A stretch of 8,559 bases of DNA, taken from NCBI GenBank assembly GCA_003694975.1, contig RFJH01000084.1, positions 1 through 8,559 on the forward strand. Reading direction: 5' to 3'. How positions within the stretch are numbered: the first letter of the stretch is position 1; each line of letters opens with the position of its first letter. Made by a program: the position numbers and the translations under genes. The stretch comes from Anaerolineae bacterium (GTDB taxonomy: Bacteria; Chloroflexota; Anaerolineae; Anaerolineales; Villigracilaceae). Shown in pieces: positions 6,455 to 8,559 of this stretch. Under the pieces are notes generated by a model that saw only the letters and a program-made list of their open reading frames with translations, ran no database searches and was not told the origin of the DNA.

Positions 6455-7195
6455 TCAGGGGACGCGCCCCCACGCGAAGAAGGTGGGAACATGCAGCACG
6501 CGCTCCCCGCTTGCCCAGGCGAGTTCATCCAGTTTTTTGAGGCGGGACAACGTCTCTGCCGGGACAAAACCCGCTAAATCGGCCTCCAGTACAGCCCATT
6601 CCAATTCTCGTTCTTCGGGCGTGAGCGCATCGCCCGGACCCTGAGCCAGTTCCCCCGTTTCAACGAGGCGAAGCCCCGCCTGAACAAAAAGGTCGGCCAG
6701 ACGACCTCCCAGAGTAGGGTCGGCGCCCTGACGACGCAGAGCGTCCGCCTGCCAGCGACCGAGGGGGGCCAGTTCGGGAGGCTCGTCCACGCGACGGCTG
6801 TAATCCGGCTCGGCCAGGGCGAGCACATGGCCGCCGCGGCGAGTCACACGCCGCATCTCGCGCAGTGTTTGCAGGGGATTGGGCACCCACATCAGCGTGA
6901 AGTGGCAAAAGGTAATGTCAAAGGTATGGGAGGGGTAGGGGAGCGCGCGCGCGTCCCCGCAGGTCAGCAGGGCGGCGGGAGCGTGGATTCGGGCCCTGAG
7001 CAGGCGCGACAGGTTCAGGTCCAGGCCGTGAGGTGGGGGCGCCTCAGGTGGCACGTCGGCCAGGATCGCCCCCGTCCCACAACCGACTTCCAGAATGCGG
7101 CGCGCCGACCTCAGCCCTGTCTCCCGGAAGAGGTAATCACGCAGAGCGCGCGTCCAGCGTGCCTGTTGCCGGAAGCGCGCGTGTGGATCGAACAT
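6455..7195 (-). CDS. Class I SAM-dependent methyltransferase
   Basis: The 246-residue product has the Rossmann-fold methyltransferase signature. Motif I is LEVGCGTG (35-42), the acidic residue at the end of strand 2 is Asp59 (GLDLN), CGDARALPYP (79-88) contributes the adenine-side Asp81, and FDITFCHFTLMWV (92-104) is the strand 4 region. MRRVTRRGGHVLALAEPDY (114-132) follows as the post-motif strand. This is the Methyltransf_11/25 class, which acts on small molecules, lipids or quinones; nothing here shows the substrate. The long Leu-rich C-terminal half (about 140-225) may form the substrate lid. I prefer ATG 7195 over GTG 7234 because the latter has no ribosome binding site and lies at the edge of a candidate promoter, although the site before the ATG is also weak. 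It seems to be transcribed singly. Confidence 0.87.
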   Translation of the reverse strand: MFDPHARFRQQARWTRALRDYLFRETGLRSARRILEVGCGTGAILADVPPEAPPPHGLDLNLSRLLRARIHAPAALLTCGDARALPYPSHTFDITFCHFTLMWVPNPLQTLREMRRVTRRGGHVLALAEPDYSRRVDEPPELAPLGRWQADALRRQGADPTLGGRLADLFVQAGLRLVETGELAQGPGDALTPEERELEWAVLEADLAGFVPAETLSRLKKLDELAWASGERVLHVPTFFAWGRVP

Positions 7196-7234
7196 TGAGT
7201 GCCCGGAACGCAGAACGTTGTTGGGTATAGGCAC

Positions 7235-7243
7235 GTTATATCA
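7235..7243 (-). promoter_or_regulatory. Candidate extended -10 promoter of the methyltransferase gene
   Basis: On the - strand TGATATAAC forms an extended -10 element (TG, one base, then TATAAC). No convincing -35 box lies 16-18 bp upstream. Transcription would start near 7228, giving a leader of about 33 bases to ATG 7195 and placing the alternative GTG 7234 upstream of the transcript. Moderate to weak support. Confidence 0.4.
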
Positions 7244-7546
7244 CAAAAAGTCATGGGCGATGGGCAAGAATCGCCGAATTGGGTGCCCCCAGATGTTATA
7301 GAAGCGAAAAAACTCTTCGCTCGACGGTGAGCACAAGCAGCCTTTTCTGTGTCATGGAGAGCGCCTGCCAGGGCGTGAAGTTCTCTCCCGTAGCGGAGAG
7401 GGGATTGTTTCGGCGGTCTTGGCCCGCCTCGTGATGACCCCAAAGGGAGTGCGCGAGCAACGATCTTTTCCACATGGTTTGAATGCACCCCGACGAATTG
7501 GCCACAGGGAATTTGCTCCTCACCACCCAGGTCCAGGGAATACAGC
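7244..7546. other. Gene-free stretch with several short inverted repeats
   Basis: I see no gene I can support in these roughly 300 bases. Frames open through it on both strands show no recognisable motif, and one runs straight through the tRNA remnant. Several short perfect inverted repeats are present: 7256-7261 with 7270-7275, 7303-7308 with 7316-7321, and 7383-7388 with 7395-7400. Six-base stems occur by chance in such DNA, so a structured RNA or a dispersed repeat is only a possibility. If the tRNA remnant marks an insertion point, this was originally the sequence downstream of the tRNA-Pro gene. Confidence 0.4.
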
Positions 7547-7575
7547 AAGGCACCGGTGCGATGCCGGTGCCTTTT
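7547..7575. terminator. Hairpin just beyond the tRNA-Pro 3' end
   Basis: AAGGCACCGG (7547-7556) and CCGGTGCCTT (7564-7573) form a perfect 10-bp stem with a 7-base loop. It begins 8 bases after the 3' end of the tRNA remnant, read on the - strand, the usual place for a tRNA terminator. On that strand only two T residues follow the stem; on the + strand the stem ends in TTTT. It may therefore work in either direction, and it supports the idea that a working tRNA gene once ended here. Confidence 0.6.
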
Positions 7576-7580
7576 CACTG

Positions 7581-7627
7581 TCGGGGCGGGCGGATTTGAA
7601 CCGCCGACCTCACGGACCCGAACCGTG
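7581..7627 (-). pseudogene. 3' half of tRNA-Pro(CGG), att junction of an integrated element
   Basis: Read on the - strand, the tRNA parts run in order. The anticodon stem CACGG (7627-7623) is followed by the 7-base loop TTCGGGT with anticodon CGG (Pro) and G at position 37 (7622-7616), then the matching stem strand CCGTG (7615-7611). A 5-base variable region (7610-7606) leads to the T arm GGCGG, TTCAAAT, CCGCC (7605-7589), the acceptor strand CGCCCCG (7588-7582) and discriminator A (7581). CCA is not encoded. The acceptor 5' strand (expected CGGGGCG), the D arm and the rest of the 5' half are absent; where they belong, a recombinase gene ends six bases away. Tyrosine recombinases often use anticodon-arm sites in tRNA genes and leave such a duplicated 3' half at one end of the element. 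The amino acid identity is inferred from the anticodon alone. Confidence 0.85.
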
Positions 7628-8559
7628 ATTTGCTCATAGTTTCCAGTTTGCGACGGGTGAAGCCTTATCGTGGTCTCTGTCAATGTCGATCTGAGCGATT
7701 TTCAGATACCGCTTGACCATATCCAGCGATGTATGCCCCAGAATTTTTTGAAGCGTATAGATGTTGCCGCCGTTCCGCAGATAAGTAATGGCAAACGTGT
7801 GCCGAAAGCGGTGGGGGTGTACTTTGGGTATTCCAGCGCGTGCCCCGAGCCTGAAAAGCAAAAGACGTAAGGCATTGCGATCGAGTTGATGCCCGGAGTG
7901 CGTTGTAATCAAAGGCGCGTGGAAGTGCTTTTGCAAATTAGAGATGCCACGCGTTCGCAGGTATTCAAGAATGGCTTGCAACGTGCGCTCGGAAATACGT
8001 ACCTGCCGCTCTTTTCGGCCTTTCCCCATGACCAGTATGTGCCGTCGGTACACATTAAGATCCTGGATACGTAGATTGCCAATCTCTGATGCGCGCATGC
8101 CGGTATCTAACAACAGGTACAGGATAGCTCGATCGCGCTGTGGATTGGCGCTCCCCATACACGCATCGAGTAATTTTTCGATCTCGTCTCGGCTAAATGG
8201 GATGATTTCGCGCTTCTCTGGCTTTGGGGGCTTGACCTTCCTGACCACGTTTATTGTGGCGTGGCCATTTTCAACCGCCCATGTCCAGAGTGATGAAAGG
8301 GCTGTGTGATAATTGCGGGCTGTCTTCTTACTCACACGCCTGACGTGTTCGCTGGCCATGAAGCGTGTGATGGTCTGGACATCAATATCTTCAAAAACGA
8401 TGTCTTCTCCCACGAACTCCGAGAATAATCGAAAGGCGTTTTGATAATCCTGCAACGTGTGCTCGGAGTAGCGGGATGCCCGACGGGACTGAATGTATTG
8501 AGCGATGATGTCTTTGAGGGTTGACATTGAAGGCCTCCTACTACATAGGATTGCTCAGA
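7628..8559. mobile_element. End of an integrated element (partial, continues right)
   Basis: The sequence from the broken tRNA-Pro to the window end contains only a tyrosine recombinase gene. Because the tRNA reads leftward and only its 3' half is here, the element must lie to the right, with the intact, rebuilt tRNA-Pro at its far end, outside the window. Hand counts of two 60-base samples inside the recombinase gene gave 26 and 31 G+C, against 43 for one in rimO. This fits foreign origin, though the samples are small. Cargo and size are unknown; a decayed remnant consisting of the integrase alone is also possible. Confidence 0.6.
7634..8527 (-). CDS. Tyrosine recombinase / integrase (XerC/D-like)
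   Basis: The 297-residue product has the two-domain layout of short tyrosine recombinases. A SAM-like core-binding domain (about 1-90, with the TARNYHTALSSLWTWAVENG helix at 69-88) precedes a catalytic domain (about 107-290). All active-site residues are present: Arg145 (DTGMRASEI), Lys169 (MGKGRKER), His239 and Arg242 (HPHRFRHTF), His265 (LGHTS) and the nucleophile Tyr274 (VKRYLKI). It cuts and rejoins DNA through a 3'-phosphotyrosyl link. The size resembles XerC/XerD, but its position six bases from a split tRNA gene points to element integration rather than chromosome dimer resolution. AGGAGG (8539-8534) lies 6 bases before ATG 8527; a small inverted repeat, TCCTA/TAGGA, overlaps the start of that site. 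It is transcribed toward the att junction. No excisionase gene is visible in the window. Confidence 0.93.
   Translation of the reverse strand: MSTLKDIIAQYIQSRRASRYSEHTLQDYQNAFRLFSEFVGEDIVFEDIDVQTITRFMASEHVRRVSKKTARNYHTALSSLWTWAVENGHATINVVRKVKPPKPEKREIIPFSRDEIEKLLDACMGSANPQRDRAILYLLLDTGMRASEIGNLRIQDLNVYRRHILVMGKGRKERQVRISERTLQAILEYLRTRGISNLQKHFHAPLITTHSGHQLDRNALRLLLFRLGARAGIPKVHPHRFRHTFAITYLRNGGNIYTLQKILGHTSLDMVKRYLKIAQIDIDRDHDKASPVANWKL

Noticed and set aside
7111..7683. 190-codon - strand frame containing VGGSNPPAP
   Set aside because: That string is the familiar false translation of a tRNA 3' half (T arm and acceptor). The frame also overlaps the ends of the integrase and methyltransferase genes in other frames.
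7840..7870. Possible tRNA 5' half (CGGGGCA on the - strand) within the integrase gene
   Set aside because: No D arm or usual tRNA 5' bases follow it, it does not match the needed acceptor strand exactly, and it is inside conserved integrase codons.

Overview
This window looks like a stretch of a high-GC bacterial chromosome, most plausibly from the Chloroflexota (Anaerolineae-like). That is an inference, resting on a stand-alone rplI followed by a RodZ-like gene and rimO, on Thr/Pro-rich extracytoplasmic linkers, and on a lipoprotein of the toast-rack type. There is no rRNA or other firm taxonomic marker.

Positions 1-4895 are read on the + strand. The window opens with the last codons of a urocanate hydratase gene (hutU), closed by a long palindromic hairpin. 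A clear sigma-70-type promoter then drives rplI (ribosomal protein bL9 with an extended acidic tail). It is followed by a RodZ-like membrane protein carrying two HTH domains instead of one, and by rimO (methylthiotransferase for ribosomal protein uS12), whose start lies one base after the RodZ-like stop. The leader in front of the RodZ-like gene holds a 14-bp hairpin that covers a Shine-Dalgarno sequence and a three-codon mini-ORF. A secreted or lipid-anchored beta-rich protein gene closes this half.

Positions 4903-7195 are read on the - strand. A SAM-dependent methyltransferase gene is followed by a second promoter and a likely three-gene operon: lepB (signal peptidase I), a small YgiT-type zinc-finger protein, and a 180-residue protein I do not recognise. 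The last converges tail to tail with the lipoprotein gene, 7 bp apart.

The right end (7547-8559) is the most interesting part. On the - strand it carries the 3' half of a tRNA-Pro(CGG) gene, from the anticodon stem to the discriminator base, with no 5' half beside it. Where the 5' half should be there is instead the end of a complete tyrosine recombinase gene, which is lower in GC than its surroundings. The simplest reading is one end (att junction) of an integrated element that entered at the tRNA anticodon arm and extends rightward beyond the window. The chromosome proper lies to the left. About 300 bp between the methyltransferase gene and the tRNA remnant hold no gene I can support.
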